DNA of 64,000 nucleotides from contig CALUXU010000010.1 in assembly GCA_944324825.1 (NCBI GenBank), forward strand, positions 1 to 64,000, written 5' to 3'. Below the pieces are notes generated by a model. That model was not told where the DNA came from, did not search any database, and worked only from the letters and a program-made list of their open reading frames with translations. The stretch's first letter is position 1; every line of letters begins with the position of its first letter. The position numbers were made by a program, and so were the translations under genes. The stretch comes from Candidatus Gastranaerophilales bacterium (lineage in GTDB: Bacteria; Cyanobacteriota; Vampirovibrionia; Gastranaerophilales; Gastranaerophilaceae). This document shows, in pieces, positions 53,659-62,925 of this stretch.

Positions 53659-54120
53659 GTGCTACGCACGTAGATAGGTTACGATTAACTTCCGGTTTGG
53701 TTTAAAGGTACTAGTTTTATTTATTACTACAAGATATCAACACCAAACCAGTCTGCTCATTAAATGTATTCCTTTATTATCTCAACGCGTAAGCACAATT
53801 CTAACCCAATTCATTTACCCATTTACCCCCGAACCGCCAATAATCCAAGACAGCGGATTTTGGCAAGAGTGAGCGTAGCGAAACTCGTCCTGGCGAGAGC
53901 TGCGTTGAGCCGGTCGAGCCGCCAAAATCCAAGACAGTGCTACGCACAAGAACTCTATTGAAAAGATTAAGTATCTTTTCAATAGAGGCAGGTGAGTCAG
54001 AACTTGTTCTGCGAACCGTATTACAATACGATTAACTTCCGGTTTGATTCATCACAAGAACTCCCGGATAAATAACTAACCACATCAAGCTAGAAAATCA
54101 TCTTTTTTATTAGACAAAAT
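53659..54120. repeat. Repeat-rich intergenic region
   Basis: Direct repeats: GTGCTACGCAC at about 53659 and 53938; ATTAACTTCCGGTTTG near 53683 and 54031; CCGCCAA-AATCCAAGACAG near 53835 and 53921. A copy of the CCAATTCATTTACCC family lies at 53770-53827. A perfect 15 bp hairpin (CTCTATTGAAAAGAT / ATCTTTTCAATAGAG) spans 53953-53987. Nothing here reads as a gene with a ribosome binding site. Confidence 0.65.
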
Positions 54121-54142
54121 GGGGATTTCCCAAAAAGATTAT

Positions 54143-54166
54143 CCACTAAAATTTTATTAGTGGGAG
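54143..54166 (+). promoter_or_regulatory. Hairpin overlapping a ribosome binding site
   Basis: CCACTAA (54143-54149) pairs with TTAGTGG (54157-54163); the last bases of the stem are the first bases of the GGGAG ribosome binding site (54162-54166) of the next gene. Folding would partly hide it. Confidence 0.4.
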
Positions 54167-54173
54167 ATTAGTT

Positions 54174-54485
54174 ATGGCTAAAATACAAGAAAGATACCTA
54201 GAATTCAAAAATATCAGTAAAGACATTATTGATTGGTTTGAATACATTGCAGAAGAAAATAATTGTCGTGTTGAAAAAAAAGAATGGAAAAGCAAATACA
54301 ACAATTATGTTATCTATGACTATGAACCCTTTTGCTCAGAAGGTTTCGAGATAAATGTATTATTAAGCTCAATTGATATGTCTTATCTTAACTTTGTAAA
54401 ATTCTTATATAACGAGAAAATTAATACACTGGAATACCTTAATAACTGTATTAAAAATTCCTCCATAAGAAATTACATAAGCTGA
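54174..54485 (+). CDS. Small uncharacterised protein
   Basis: 103 residues: KIQERYLEFKNISKDIIDWF, EYIAEENNCRVEKKEWKSK, then YEPFCSEGFEINVLLSSID. No family, signal peptide or membrane helix recognised. GGGAG is 8 bases before the ATG. It is bounded by a hairpin upstream and a terminator downstream, so it is a single-gene unit in a repeat-rich region and may be mobile or recently acquired. Confidence 0.6.
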   Translation: MAKIQERYLEFKNISKDIIDWFEYIAEENNCRVEKKEWKSKYNNYVIYDYEPFCSEGFEINVLLSSIDMSYLNFVKFLYNEKINTLEYLNNCIKNSSIRNYIS

Positions 54486-54504
54486 TAAAACTCATTCTGT
54501 TATA

Positions 54505-54540
54505 AAAAAAGATGGTGCTGATTTTTACACCATCTTTTTT
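54505..54540. terminator. Bidirectional terminator
   Basis: AAAAAAGATGGTG / CACCATCTTTTTT, a 13 bp stem with a 10-base loop, between the convergent 54174 gene and clpC. Confidence 0.9.
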
Positions 54541-54543
54541 GTA

Positions 54544-57042
54544 TTATGCGTTAGCGTTTTCTTCTTGTTCTTCTTTCTTCTCGGATTTTTTTGTTTCGCC
54601 TGATTTCTTTTCGAAAACGATTTTGTCATCCTTGAGCTTCAGAACAATCGTATCGCCTTCCTGATAAGCATTTGTCAGAATTTCTTCCGCAAGCTCATCT
54701 TCAATTTTTCTTTGGATTAATCTTCTCAAAGGTCTTGCACCGTAAGCTTCTGAATATCCGTCTTTTGCCAGATAATCTTTAACTTCATCGGTAACTTCCA
54801 TTGAAAGACCTCTTTCCAATAATCTCTTGAATAAATCTTTCATCATCAAGTCAACGATTTGTCTGATTTCTTCTTTAGACAGATGAGCAAATACGATAAT
54901 ATCATCTATACGGTTAAGGAATTCTGGTCTGAATGCTTTTTTCAATTCCTCATTAACAGTATCTTTGAGTTTTTCGTACTTATCCTGTTTTGCATTCTCT
55001 GCCGTTGTGAAACCAAGTTTTCCTTGAGTTGTTATCATACTTGCACCAACGTTTGATGTCATAATAATAACCGTATTTTTAAAGTTAATATGACGTCCCT
55101 TAGCATCGGTCAAACGTCCGTCATCTAAGATTTGCAGCATGATATTGAATATATCAGGATGCGCTTTTTCAATTTCATCAAAAAGAATTACCGAATAAGG
55201 TTTCTTTCTGACAAGTTCTGATAAGTGCCCACCATCATCATAACCAACGTATCCCGGAGGAGAACCGATAAGTTTTGCCGTAGAATGTTTTTCCATAAAT
55301 TCTGACATATCAACACGAATCATGTTATCTTCAGAACCAAACATTGCTTCAGCAAGAGCTTTTGCAAGTTCTGTTTTACCAACCCCTGTCGGACCGGAGA
55401 AGATAAAGCTACCGATTGGTCTGTTTGGTGATTTCAAACCAACCCTTGCACGTCTTATTGCTTTGGATAAAGCAACAACAGCATCACTTTGTCCGATTAC
55501 ACGTTCATGAAGAATATCTTCAAGTTTTAATAATCTTTCACTTTCACCTTCAGTCAAACGGGTAACAGGAACACCTGTCATTGTTGCAATAACTTCAGCA
55601 ACATCTTCTGCAGTTACAACAGGTTTGTTTGCTTCGTTATCTTTTTTCCATTGCTCGGTTACTTCTCTGATTTTATCTTTCATATCCGCTTCGTCGTCAC
55701 GAAGAGAAGATGCTTTTTCAAAATCTTGATTTCTGATTGCTTCTTCTTTTTCTTTAACGATTTCGCGTAATTGCTTATCAAGTTCTCTTGCTTCAGGGCA
55801 AAGAGATGAAACTTTTAATCTTACCTTTGAACTTGCTTCATCTAATGCATCAATAGCTTTGTCCGGCAAGAATCTGTCAGTTACATATTTTGATGATAAT
55901 TTTGTTGCAGCAACAACCGCTTCATCAGAAATAATAAGTTCGTGGTGTTCTTCGTATTTGAACTTCAAGCCCCTGATGATTTCGATTGTTTCGTCGATAG
56001 AAGGTTCTTCAATAATAATTGATTGGAATCTTCTTTCAAGTGCAGAGTCCTTCTCGATGTATTTTCTGTATTCATCAAGAGTTGTTGCACCGATAACCTG
56101 AATTTCGCCTCTTGATAGAGCCGGTTTCAAAATGTTAGCGGCATCAATAGCACCTTCCGCAGCACCTGCACCGATAAGAGTATGCATTTCATCAATTACA
56201 AGAATAACATTTCCTGCTTGTCTGATTTCGTCCATAATCTTTTTAAGACGTTCTTCAAACTCACCTCTGTATTTAGTACCTGCAATCAAAAGCCCCATAT
56301 CCAGCTGGATAACTTTTTTACCTTCTAAAATATCAGGTACTTCACCGTTAACAATTCTTGTCGCAAGCCCTTCTGCAACAGCAGTTTTACCAACCCCCGG
56401 TTCTCCTAAAAGAACAGGATTGTTTTTTGTACGTCTTGCAAGAATTTGTATAACTCTTTCTATTTCTTTCTCACGTCCTACAACAGGATCAAGCCTCATT
56501 TCTGCCGCAGCCAGAGTCAAATCCGTACCGTATTCATCAAGGCTCGGTGTTTTAACTTTAGATACTGGAGCAGAACCTCCGCCGCCTGCAGTTGCCGCTT
56601 GTGATTTTGATTCACCAAGCATTTTAACAACATTCGTTCTGATTTTATTCAAATCAACACCAAGGTTTTCAAGTACACGAGCCGCAACGCCTTCACCCTC
56701 TCTTATCAGACCGAGTAAAAGGTGTTCTGTACCGATATAATTATGACCTAACTGTCTTGCCTCATCCCAAGAGAGTTCAAGAACTCGTTTTGCTCTCGGG
56801 GTGAATGGGATTTCAACGGCTACAAATCCGGAACCTCTGCCGATAATTTTTTCAACTTCGACACGTGCATCTTTAAGGTTAACCCCCATTGATTTAAGGG
56901 TCTTTGCCGCAACGCCGGTTCCTTCACCGATAAGACCTAACAAGACTTGTTCTGTGCCGACAAAATTGTGGCCAAGCCGCCTAGCCTCTTCCTGAGCAAG
57001 CATTATTACTTTAATCGCTTTCTCTGTAAAACGTTCGAACAT
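54544..57042 (-). CDS. clpC: ATP-dependent Clp protease ATP-binding subunit ClpC
   Basis: 832 residues. Two Clp-N repeats ([20 protein letters not shown] and [20 protein letters not shown]), AAA-1 with [15 protein letters not shown] and [15 protein letters not shown], a UVR-type middle segment ([19 protein letters not shown]), AAA-2 with [20 protein letters not shown] and a C-terminal D2-small domain ([20 protein letters not shown]). A Gly/Ser-rich linker ([14 protein letters not shown]) follows the N-domain. It unfolds proteins for ClpP. No ctsR or mcs genes are adjacent. RBS AGGAG. Confidence 0.96.
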   Translation of the reverse strand: MFERFTEKAIKVIMLAQEEARRLGHNFVGTEQVLLGLIGEGTGVAAKTLKSMGVNLKDARVEVEKIIGRGSGFVAVEIPFTPRAKRVLELSWDEARQLGHNYIGTEHLLLGLIREGEGVAARVLENLGVDLNKIRTNVVKMLGESKSQAATAGGGGSAPVSKVKTPSLDEYGTDLTLAAAEMRLDPVVGREKEIERVIQILARRTKNNPVLLGEPGVGKTAVAEGLATRIVNGEVPDILEGKKVIQLDMGLLIAGTKYRGEFEERLKKIMDEIRQAGNVILVIDEMHTLIGAGAAEGAIDAANILKPALSRGEIQVIGATTLDEYRKYIEKDSALERRFQSIIIEEPSIDETIEIIRGLKFKYEEHHELIISDEAVVAATKLSSKYVTDRFLPDKAIDALDEASSKVRLKVSSLCPEARELDKQLREIVKEKEEAIRNQDFEKASSLRDDEADMKDKIREVTEQWKKDNEANKPVVTAEDVAEVIATMTGVPVTRLTEGESERLLKLEDILHERVIGQSDAVVALSKAIRRARVGLKSPNRPIGSFIFSGPTGVGKTELAKALAEAMFGSEDNMIRVDMSEFMEKHSTAKLIGSPPGYVGYDDGGHLSELVRKKPYSVILFDEIEKAHPDIFNIMLQILDDGRLTDAKGRHINFKNTVIIMTSNVGASMITTQGKLGFTTAENAKQDKYEKLKDTVNEELKKAFRPEFLNRIDDIIVFAHLSKEEIRQIVDLMMKDLFKRLLERGLSMEVTDEVKDYLAKDGYSEAYGARPLRRLIQRKIEDELAEEILTNAYQEGDTIVLKLKDDKIVFEKKSGETKKSEKKEEQEENANA

Positions 57043-57123
57043 TTAATTCTCCTATTTAAAATTTATGCATAAATAAAATTTATATAACACTATACTACCT
57101 AAAAATCCTAAAACTTTCAAGTA

Positions 57124-57158
57124 GGTAGGGCAAATATATTGAGTCAAAATTTAACTTA
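57124..57158 (-). repeat. Partial TTTACCCC-family repeat abutting a stop codon
   Basis: The sequence from the AGCS stop codon onward resembles the 17418-17499 repeat (GGG-AAATATATTGAGTCAAA on the plus strand). The repeat edge coincides with the stop codon, as at 17727 and 60440. Confidence 0.45.
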
Positions 57159-58676
57159 CGCATTTGTACATTTTTTTCTGCCGATACCGATATTATGAGC
57201 TTCGCAATATACTTTCAAATCTTTTTTAATATCAGGAGCAAGAATATACATTGTTATAATATTAGGTATAGACATAGCAATCATCATTGCATCGGTAATA
57301 TTAATAACGGATGTAACATTCAATACTGAGCCTATAATAATGAATCCGCAGTAAATAAATTGGAAAACAAGAGTTCTTTTCTTGCCTTCTCCTACTAAGA
57401 AGTTCCAGGATTTTTGTCCGTAATATGCCCAGGAAATCAATGTTGACAATGCATATAATAAAACAATACAAGCCAACAATGTAGGGAAGAACGGCATAAC
57501 TGAAGATATTGCTTTAGATGTCATTTCAATACCTGATGTATGACCTGCATAATCTTTATAAACCCCTGTAATAACAATAGCAAAAGCTGTTAATGTACAC
57601 ATAAAACCTGTTAAAAACGGGTCTAATAAAGCAACAAAGCCTTGTGACAAAGGTTCATTTGTTTTAACGGTCGCATAAACGATTGGACCTGAACCTGTAC
57701 CGGCTTCGTTTGACTGAACAGAACGTCTTAAACCCATAATCATTGCAACAAACATTCCGCCGTAAACAGATTCAGGGCAGAAAGCTTCTTTAACAATAAC
57801 CCAGGCTGCATGCGGGATAAGTTTAAAGTTGGCGATAATAACAGCCATCGCAGAGAATAAATATATAAATATTTTTAAAGGTACAATTTTTTCCGTAACC
57901 TTAACGATATTTTTAATCCCGCCGATTACGATAAGCCCTACAACAATTGCCATTGCAAGACCGATAACCCAGTGGTAATGCCCGAGAACCCCATTTTCAC
58001 CACCGCATACGTTAACAAACTGGTTTGCGGCCTGATTAATTTGAATCATATTTCCACCTGTAATGCCGCCGCAAATACAAAGGATAGCAAACATTACCGC
58101 TAAAGGCTGACCTAACCATCTTAGTTTCTTACGGGTTAAACCGTGAGCCATATAGTGCATAGGACCGCCGGATATTGAACCGTCGAGATTAAATTTTCTA
58201 TATTTAACGGCCAGAGCAGCTTCTACAAACTTCAATGACATACCGAGTATTGCACCTACGATAATCCAAAATGCAGCACCCGGACCGCCCATTGATATTG
58301 CAATAGCAACACCGGCAATACTGCCCAGTCCGATTGTTCCGGATAGTGCAGTCATTAATGCCTGAAATGATGATACTTCACCTGAACCTTTATCATTTCC
58401 GGTTTCTTTTGGTTTTATCAACAAGTCACAGGCATGTTTAAATCCCCATACAGGAATCCCTTTGAGATATATTGTAAAAAATATTCCGGCAATTAATATC
58501 CAGAATATAATTATAGGAACGTGCGTTCCGAAAACAGGAATAGGGAAGAATATGATATTAGCAACCGCATCTGAAAACGGTGCCAGTTTCTCATCCATAA
58601 ATTTATCAATATTCATAGCACTTGCCTGTTGAACATTGAACAATAACATTGATAGTATAAATAATAATTTCTTCAT
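57156..58676 (-). CDS. Alanine/glycine:cation symporter (AGCS) family
   Basis: 506 residues. An N-terminal signal-like helix (LLFILSMLLFNVQQASA) precedes 10-11 transmembrane helices. Family words: SSFQALMTALSGTIGLGSIAGVAIAI, GGPGAAFWIIVGAILGMSLKF, YRKFNLDGSISGGPMHYM, RRSVQSNEAGTGSGPIVYA and STLISWAYYGQKSW. It takes up alanine or glycine with Na+ (or H+). The usual GNIAGVA is GSIAGVA here. RBS AAGG before the ATG. Confidence 0.92.
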   Translation of the reverse strand: MKKLLFILSMLLFNVQQASAMNIDKFMDEKLAPFSDAVANIIFFPIPVFGTHVPIIIFWILIAGIFFTIYLKGIPVWGFKHACDLLIKPKETGNDKGSGEVSSFQALMTALSGTIGLGSIAGVAIAISMGGPGAAFWIIVGAILGMSLKFVEAALAVKYRKFNLDGSISGGPMHYMAHGLTRKKLRWLGQPLAVMFAILCICGGITGGNMIQINQAANQFVNVCGGENGVLGHYHWVIGLAMAIVVGLIVIGGIKNIVKVTEKIVPLKIFIYLFSAMAVIIANFKLIPHAAWVIVKEAFCPESVYGGMFVAMIMGLRRSVQSNEAGTGSGPIVYATVKTNEPLSQGFVALLDPFLTGFMCTLTAFAIVITGVYKDYAGHTSGIEMTSKAISSVMPFFPTLLACIVLLYALSTLISWAYYGQKSWNFLVGEGKKRTLVFQFIYCGFIIIGSVLNVTSVINITDAMMIAMSIPNIITMYILAPDIKKDLKVYCEAHNIGIGRKKCTNA

Positions 58677-58789
58677 ATTCTGCCTTCTATTCTCTCGTTA
58701 ACTATTCAATTATACCAAAAACATAACCCGCCTTAACCTAATCTTTATATAGAGGCTGAAAAGCAAGGTTTCAAAGCTTATTGGAGGTT

Positions 58790-59380
58790 TATAAGCGGGG
58801 CTGGTGCCGCCCCGCACCCCGCAGTTACATTTTATGAATTAATAATTATATTGGGGGCTATGCGCCCCCAAACCCTGCACCGGTATTTCTTTGGCAGTCA
58901 AAGAAATACCGGCTAAAGAAACCTGCAACCTGAACTACATTCGCTAAATAATAGGGGTAAATGAACTGGTTGAAATTGTGATTCAATAAATTAATTACGC
59001 TCAGACAATGCTTGCTCTGTCGTATGTATTCTTTCACAGCTATAATGTGAAGCTTGAATATTCACCCAATATATTTACCCCTGCTCATTCCGTAAAGGTT
59101 GTAACATCAAAAGGTTAGGATTATGTTTTGGTTAAATTATTTATATTTATTTTTTTTATTTTATTTTTAATTTTTTATCTTTGTACTCTCCACGTAGTGA
59201 GCCATCAATGTTAGCGAAACAACGACAAGGCGGGTATTGTCTGAGGTTCGAAGAACCGAGTTTACCCGCTTGGGTTGAGCCTTACTTTTGATGTGCGAAC
59301 GAAGTGCAGAGTACCGGTTTGCGTCGCTTTGGCGGCAAAGCGACCCCGTCTGGAAGACCCCGTCCGGAGGACAAGAAAAA
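58790..59380. repeat. Dispersed non-coding element, copy B
   Basis: 58868-59320 is the inverted copy of 11434-11882 (see copy A). It keeps the hairpin CCGGTATTTCTTTG / CAAAGAAATACCGG (58880-58912, loop GCAGT), the TTCGAAGAACCGAG string and CCGTCCGGAGGACAA at the right edge (about 59362). The left flank is a GC-rich hairpin-like stretch (GCGGGGCTGGTGCCGCCCCGC at 58797-58817 in two arms). No gene is visible from 58677 to 59666. Confidence 0.75.
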
Positions 59381-59450
59381 CTTTTATTTTAAAGGCAGTT
59401 GCCAATAATAAAATTATCATGGACAGTTGTGCTCCTCAAGGAGAGGGTAA

Positions 59451-59640
59451 TGCATAGCTGCTTGACTTCATAGCTACTTAGCCGCATTTTCATCCGCCCC
59501 TCAAAAGGGAGGAAGAATGTCATAAATTGATTTTTGAATGCGCCAACCAAGCAGCGTGTCTGGAAGACCCGCCAGAGGCAAAAAAGTTTTTATGTGATAT
59601 CGGGTTGTGAGGTGTGGGGCGGCATTAGCCCCACAAAATA
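59451..59640. repeat. Repeat fragments upstream of rubrerythrin terminator side
   Basis: 59451-59490 carries TAGCTGCTTGACTTCATAGC and TACTTAGCCGC of the copy-1 family. GCCAACCAAGCAG near 59541 and GTGTGGGGCGGCATTAGCCC near 59613 also occur in or beside copy A (11341 and 11878). These are module fragments of the dispersed element. Confidence 0.6.
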
Positions 59641-59666
59641 AAACATTATTATTCTGATATTTCAGA

Positions 59667-60206
59667 TTAATAATTTGTCGCTCTAACCTCAAAATAAGAT
59701 TTCGGATGTTTACATACAGGACAAATTTCCAAAGCTTTTTCACCGACATATATATGTCCGCAATTTGCACATTCCCAGGTTGTTTTTTCTTCTTTTTCAA
59801 AAACACGATTGTTTACAATATTTTCGTATAATTTTTTATATCTTTCTTCGTGTTCTTTTTCGATTAAAGCTACTTTTTCAAATAAAAATGCTATATCGTT
59901 AAATCCTTCTTCTCTGGCCTCTTTTGCAAACCTAGCATACATATCTGTCCATTCATAGTTTTCACCTTCAGCAGCAGCTTTCAAATTATCCAATGTATTA
60001 CCTATCGCTCCGCCTTCTAAAAGTTTGAACCAAATTTTTGCGTGCTCTTTTTCGTTATTTGCAGTCATTTCAAATATTTTTGAGATTTGGTTATATCCTT
60101 CTTTTTTAGCCTGTGAGGCAAAATATGTATATTTGTTTCTTGCTTGTGATTCCCCTGCAAACGCTGTTTGCAGATTCTTTTCTGTTTTGCTTCCCTTTAA
60201 TTCCAT
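59667..60206 (-). CDS. rbr: Rubrerythrin
   Basis: 179 residues from the ATG at 60206, which has AAAGGAG 7 bases upstream; ATGs further up are too close to it. The four-helix part carries the di-iron ligands in [30 protein letters not shown] and [17 protein letters not shown]. The C-terminal rubredoxin-like domain has [10 protein letters not shown] and [11 protein letters not shown]. It reduces hydrogen peroxide to water in anaerobes. Rubredoxin and a PerR-type regulator lie directly upstream on the same strand. Confidence 0.96.
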   Translation of the reverse strand: MELKGSKTEKNLQTAFAGESQARNKYTYFASQAKKEGYNQISKIFEMTANNEKEHAKIWFKLLEGGAIGNTLDNLKAAAEGENYEWTDMYARFAKEAREEGFNDIAFLFEKVALIEKEHEERYKKLYENIVNNRVFEKEEKTTWECANCGHIYVGEKALEICPVCKHPKSYFEVRATNY

Positions 60207-60329
60207 AATCATACTCCTTTCGTATTTGGAGAGAGTCCGGCGGGCGGTCAACTGCCCGCCGGTTAAAGTTGTAGTAAATAGAGATTTTATCTATAAATTG
60301 AGTAAACAAAGATAAATAAGACTATCTTT

Positions 60330-60440
60330 ACCCCTACTTATAACTGGTAAGCAGGATAAGTCTACTCTACATTTACCCCTTTACCCCTACCCCCCTTACT
60401 TAAACTAGTAAGCAGAGATAAATCGGATTACATTTACCCC
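60330..60440. repeat. Two tandem ~61 bp repeats with TTTACCCC ends
   Basis: Units at 60338-60379 and 60399-60440 share TTA-AACT-GTAAGCAG and end in ACATTTACCCC; a third CTTTACCCC lies at 60327. The array sits between rubredoxin and rubrerythrin and touches the rubredoxin stop codon. Confidence 0.65.
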
Positions 60441-60581
60441 CTACTCTTCTTCTGAGAATTGGTCTTTGCCAACACCGCAGAGAGGGCAAGTGTAATCTTC
60501 CGGTAAATCTTCAAAAGCTACATTATCGTTTTCAGCCGGATCATATACATAACCGCAAACATCACATACGTATTTTTTCAT
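60441..60581 (-). CDS. Rubredoxin
   Basis: 46 residues. [17 protein letters not shown] at the start and [13 protein letters not shown] near the end give the two CxxCG iron knuckles of rubredoxin; the length is slightly short of the usual 52. AAGGAGA lies 8 bases before the ATG at 60581; stop TAG at 60441. It passes electrons to rubrerythrin, whose gene is next. The Fur-type gene is 26 bp upstream, so the three likely share a peroxide-regulated transcript. Confidence 0.95.
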   Translation of the reverse strand: MKKYVCDVCGYVYDPAENDNVAFEDLPEDYTCPLCGVGKDQFSEEE

Positions 60582-60607
60582 TTCTTCGTCTCCTTATACT
60601 GTGTAAA

Positions 60608-61033
60608 CTAACCACGGCACTTATTACAAATTCCTTTGACTTGTAAATTCGTCTGTAAAACTTTACCATAGTCATAACTTTCTTTTGGTGCTTCGATATA
60701 ATTATCTATATGAATATCGTGCACCGCCCCGCATTTGATACAAATAAAATGACAATGCGGAGTTAAATCGGCATCATATCTGGTCTTTGCAAGTTCATTA
60801 TCGACCTTGAATACCAATCCTAAATCTTCTAGAGATGTTAATGTACGATAAACCGTGTCTAAAGAAATAGAGGGCATAACCTTCTTTACCTCTGCGTAAA
60901 CCGTTTCTGCATCCGGATGATTATTAACACTTGCAATCATCTTTAGAACCTCTATACGTTGAGGAGTCAGACGCATATTTGCTTTTGCGCACCTTTCTTT
61001 CAACTCTTGTATTTTATCTTCTACATTAATCAT
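60608..61033 (-). CDS. perR: Fur-family regulator, probably PerR
   Basis: 141 residues. Winged helix with RLTPQRIEVLKMI, HPDAETVYAEVKKVMPSISLDTVYRTL, then PHCHFICIKCGAVHDI and a C-terminal CNKC, giving the structural zinc site (two CxxC pairs). The company of rubredoxin and rubrerythrin argues for the peroxide sensor PerR over Fur. His and Asp metal ligands in the RYDADLTPHCHF region fit. It likely represses its own operon through the palindrome at 61043-61068. Confidence 0.88.
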   Translation of the reverse strand: MINVEDKIQELKERCAKANMRLTPQRIEVLKMIASVNNHPDAETVYAEVKKVMPSISLDTVYRTLTSLEDLGLVFKVDNELAKTRYDADLTPHCHFICIKCGAVHDIHIDNYIEAPKESYDYGKVLQTNLQVKGICNKCRG

Positions 61034-61042
61034 AATAATTCC

Positions 61043-61068
61043 TTATTAATAATTATTACTAATAATAA
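61043..61068. promoter_or_regulatory. PerR-box-like palindrome
   Basis: An AT-rich inverted repeat (TTATTAATAATTATTA and overlapping TAATAATAA) lies 10 bases before the perR start, close to the Fur/PerR pattern TTATAATNATTATAA. Such sequence is also common in AT-rich DNA. Confidence 0.5.
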
Positions 61069-61212
61069 CATAGGTTATTATTTTTTGCAACCCTTTGTTG
61101 AAAAAATCATGATTAATGCTTTATATTATCGGGGTAAAAAACAAAATGGAATTAGCTTTGAGAATTATTTGAATGGGTTAAAATTGTTATACAAATAAAT
61201 ATACACATTAAA

Positions 61213-61235
61213 AAAGCGGGTTTAAAACCCGCTTT
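61213..61235. terminator. Terminator hairpin
   Basis: AAAGCGGGTTT / AAACCCGCTTT, an 11 bp near-perfect inverted repeat 15 bp after the 61250 gene's stop (minus strand). Confidence 0.75.
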
Positions 61236-61249
61236 GTGTGATAATGACA

Positions 61250-61558
61250 TTATTCAAACCGAATATTGTCGCTGGCTTGAAGCTGTTTTTTCTTGATATT
61301 ATGAACTACAGCATCAACTAGCAGTTCATAGGACGATGAGTTTTCAATATTCGGAAACTCCATCTTAATTTGTTCTCTGACCATTGCTTCCAGCCTTCTC
61401 TCGTCAGAAAGAGTTTTAATTTCTTTATCAGCGGCTAACATATCAATGTATTCTTTGCGGTGATTCTTTTGCGAATTTGCAAAATTCAACCACAAAGCTT
61501 TGGGGTCGATACCTTTAAGTTTTTGCATTAACTTTAAGTTTTTCCACTGATTAAACAT
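61250..61558 (-). CDS. Small uncharacterised protein downstream of flagellin
   Basis: 102 residues: helical, charged (NLKLMQKLKGIDPKALWLNF, SQKNHRKEYIDMLAADKEIK, ERRLEAMVREQIKMEFP). No family recognised. It is 180 bp downstream of flagellin on the same strand, beyond a hairpin. It may be a flagellar accessory such as a chaperone (FliS-like size), but no FliS motif is seen. Confidence 0.6.
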   Translation of the reverse strand: MFNQWKNLKLMQKLKGIDPKALWLNFANSQKNHRKEYIDMLAADKEIKTLSDERRLEAMVREQIKMEFPNIENSSSYELLVDAVVHNIKKKQLQASDNIRFE

Positions 61559-61661
61559 TGATTTAACCTCTACACACTATTATATTATCATAAAGTAATT
61601 TGGGATATAATTATTGACTTAATTAAAGTTTGTTTGTTACATAATTTTACATATTATACGG

Positions 61662-61695
61662 GTAGACCGGGAAGAACTAAGTCAACCCGGTCTAC
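61662..61695. terminator. GC-rich hairpin after flagellin
   Basis: GTAGACCGGG / CCCGGTCTAC, a perfect 10 bp stem with a 14-base loop, 43 bp after the flagellin stop. No T run on either side; it may protect the abundant flagellin mRNA or terminate weakly. Confidence 0.55.
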
Positions 61696-61737
61696 TATTG
61701 AAAGGAACATTAGTTATATATTAATTACGTTCTTCTA

Positions 61738-62748
61738 CTAGATTAAGTTCAACGCAATACTTGGTGTTTGGTTAGCAGTTGTTAACATTGTTGCACCTGC
61801 TTGTTGAAGGATTTGAGCTGCAATGAAATCTGATGAAATTTCAGCGATATCAGCATCCTTGATTAATGATTTAGCTTCTGTTAAGTTATCAGCTTGAACT
61901 GCTATACTTTCAACAGCTGAATCAACTCTGTTCATATAAGCCCCGATTTCGGTAGCTCTTTGTGTTACATCATCTACTGCTATATCAACTATATCCAAGA
62001 ATGCACGTGATGAGTTATCATTTTTGAATACTGAATTACATAATGCGGTAATTGTCATTGCAGCAGTATCAACAGTACCAGCATTAATCAAACCATCATT
62101 TGTTAACTGTGCAACCATAGCGTTTTCATAATACTGATTATCAGCTTCGCAAAAATATTTGTGTGTATCATCTTGTGCAGCTTGTCTTGCCATAGAAACT
62201 CCGCCTAAAGTTTCCAGCTGCATAAGAGCTGTTACTTTAGCACTTGCGAATAATGATGCATCAAGCAAGATAACGTTTTCGTCACCTGAATTGATACCTA
62301 CTTGAAGGTTAACACCATCAGTTTGTGAGCCGTCTAACAGTTTCAAACCGTTGAAATCTGTTATATCACAAAGACGGTTCATTTCTTCCATTCTTTGAGC
62401 AACTTCAAGTGCGATTGCTTCTCTTGAAGATGTTGCATAGGTTCCGTTCGCTGCTTGTTCGGTCAAGTCTCTGATACGTTGAAGGTAACTTCCGATAATT
62501 TCTAACACACCCTCTTGTGTATTTAACAAACTTGATCCCATTTGACCGTTTGTTTCCGCTACGTCATAGGAACTTAAAACTGATTCCATATCTTTTACTA
62601 CACCATAACCGGCGGCATCATCGGCTGCAGAGTTTATCTTAAACCCTGTTGTCATTTTCTCCATTACATCGTTCATTGTACTTGTTGTAGAGTTAAAGTG
62701 TCTTTGAACAGTTAATGAAGCGATGTTAGTGTTAATACTTAGGCTCAT
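61738..62748 (-). CDS. fliC: Flagellin
   Basis: 336 residues. The conserved N-terminal D0/D1 (SLSINTNIASLTVQRHF, TGFKINSAADDAAGYGV, RIRDLTEQAANGTYATSSRE, DFNGLKLLDG) and C-terminal D1/D0 (RATEIGAYMNRVDSAVES, LTEAKSLIKDADIAEISSDF, AAQILQQAGATMLTTANQTP) are intact; the variable middle is short. Three cysteines (in NRLCDI, KYFCEAD, TALCNSV) are unusual for a filament protein. It is exported by the flagellar type III system. RBS AAAGGAG. No sigma-28 promoter is recognised. Confidence 0.96.
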   Translation of the reverse strand: MSLSINTNIASLTVQRHFNSTTSTMNDVMEKMTTGFKINSAADDAAGYGVVKDMESVLSSYDVAETNGQMGSSLLNTQEGVLEIIGSYLQRIRDLTEQAANGTYATSSREAIALEVAQRMEEMNRLCDITDFNGLKLLDGSQTDGVNLQVGINSGDENVILLDASLFASAKVTALMQLETLGGVSMARQAAQDDTHKYFCEADNQYYENAMVAQLTNDGLINAGTVDTAAMTITALCNSVFKNDNSSRAFLDIVDIAVDDVTQRATEIGAYMNRVDSAVESIAVQADNLTEAKSLIKDADIAEISSDFIAAQILQQAGATMLTTANQTPSIALNLI

Positions 62749-62925
62749 AACTATCTCCTTTCAATAATCCTTTCTTTATGTAGTTATGGTAGTAATAACG
62801 TCAAACGTTTTCGGAAGTTTAGCCAGGTATGGAATATATCAACCATATGTATGAGAAGGTTATTTATGATATTAGCTGTAATTCAATAAATACAATACTT
62901 ACAGCAAAATTAAATTTTTAGAAAA

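Noticed and set aside
59275-59806. Short frames in and after element copy B and opposite rubrerythrin
   Set aside because: They overlap the repeat or the antisense strand of a clear gene and have no RBS.
60959-61198. Plus-strand frame ending in a 29-residue tail (starts near 61110)
   Set aside because: Overlaps perR and its operator region, and the inner ATG has no RBS.
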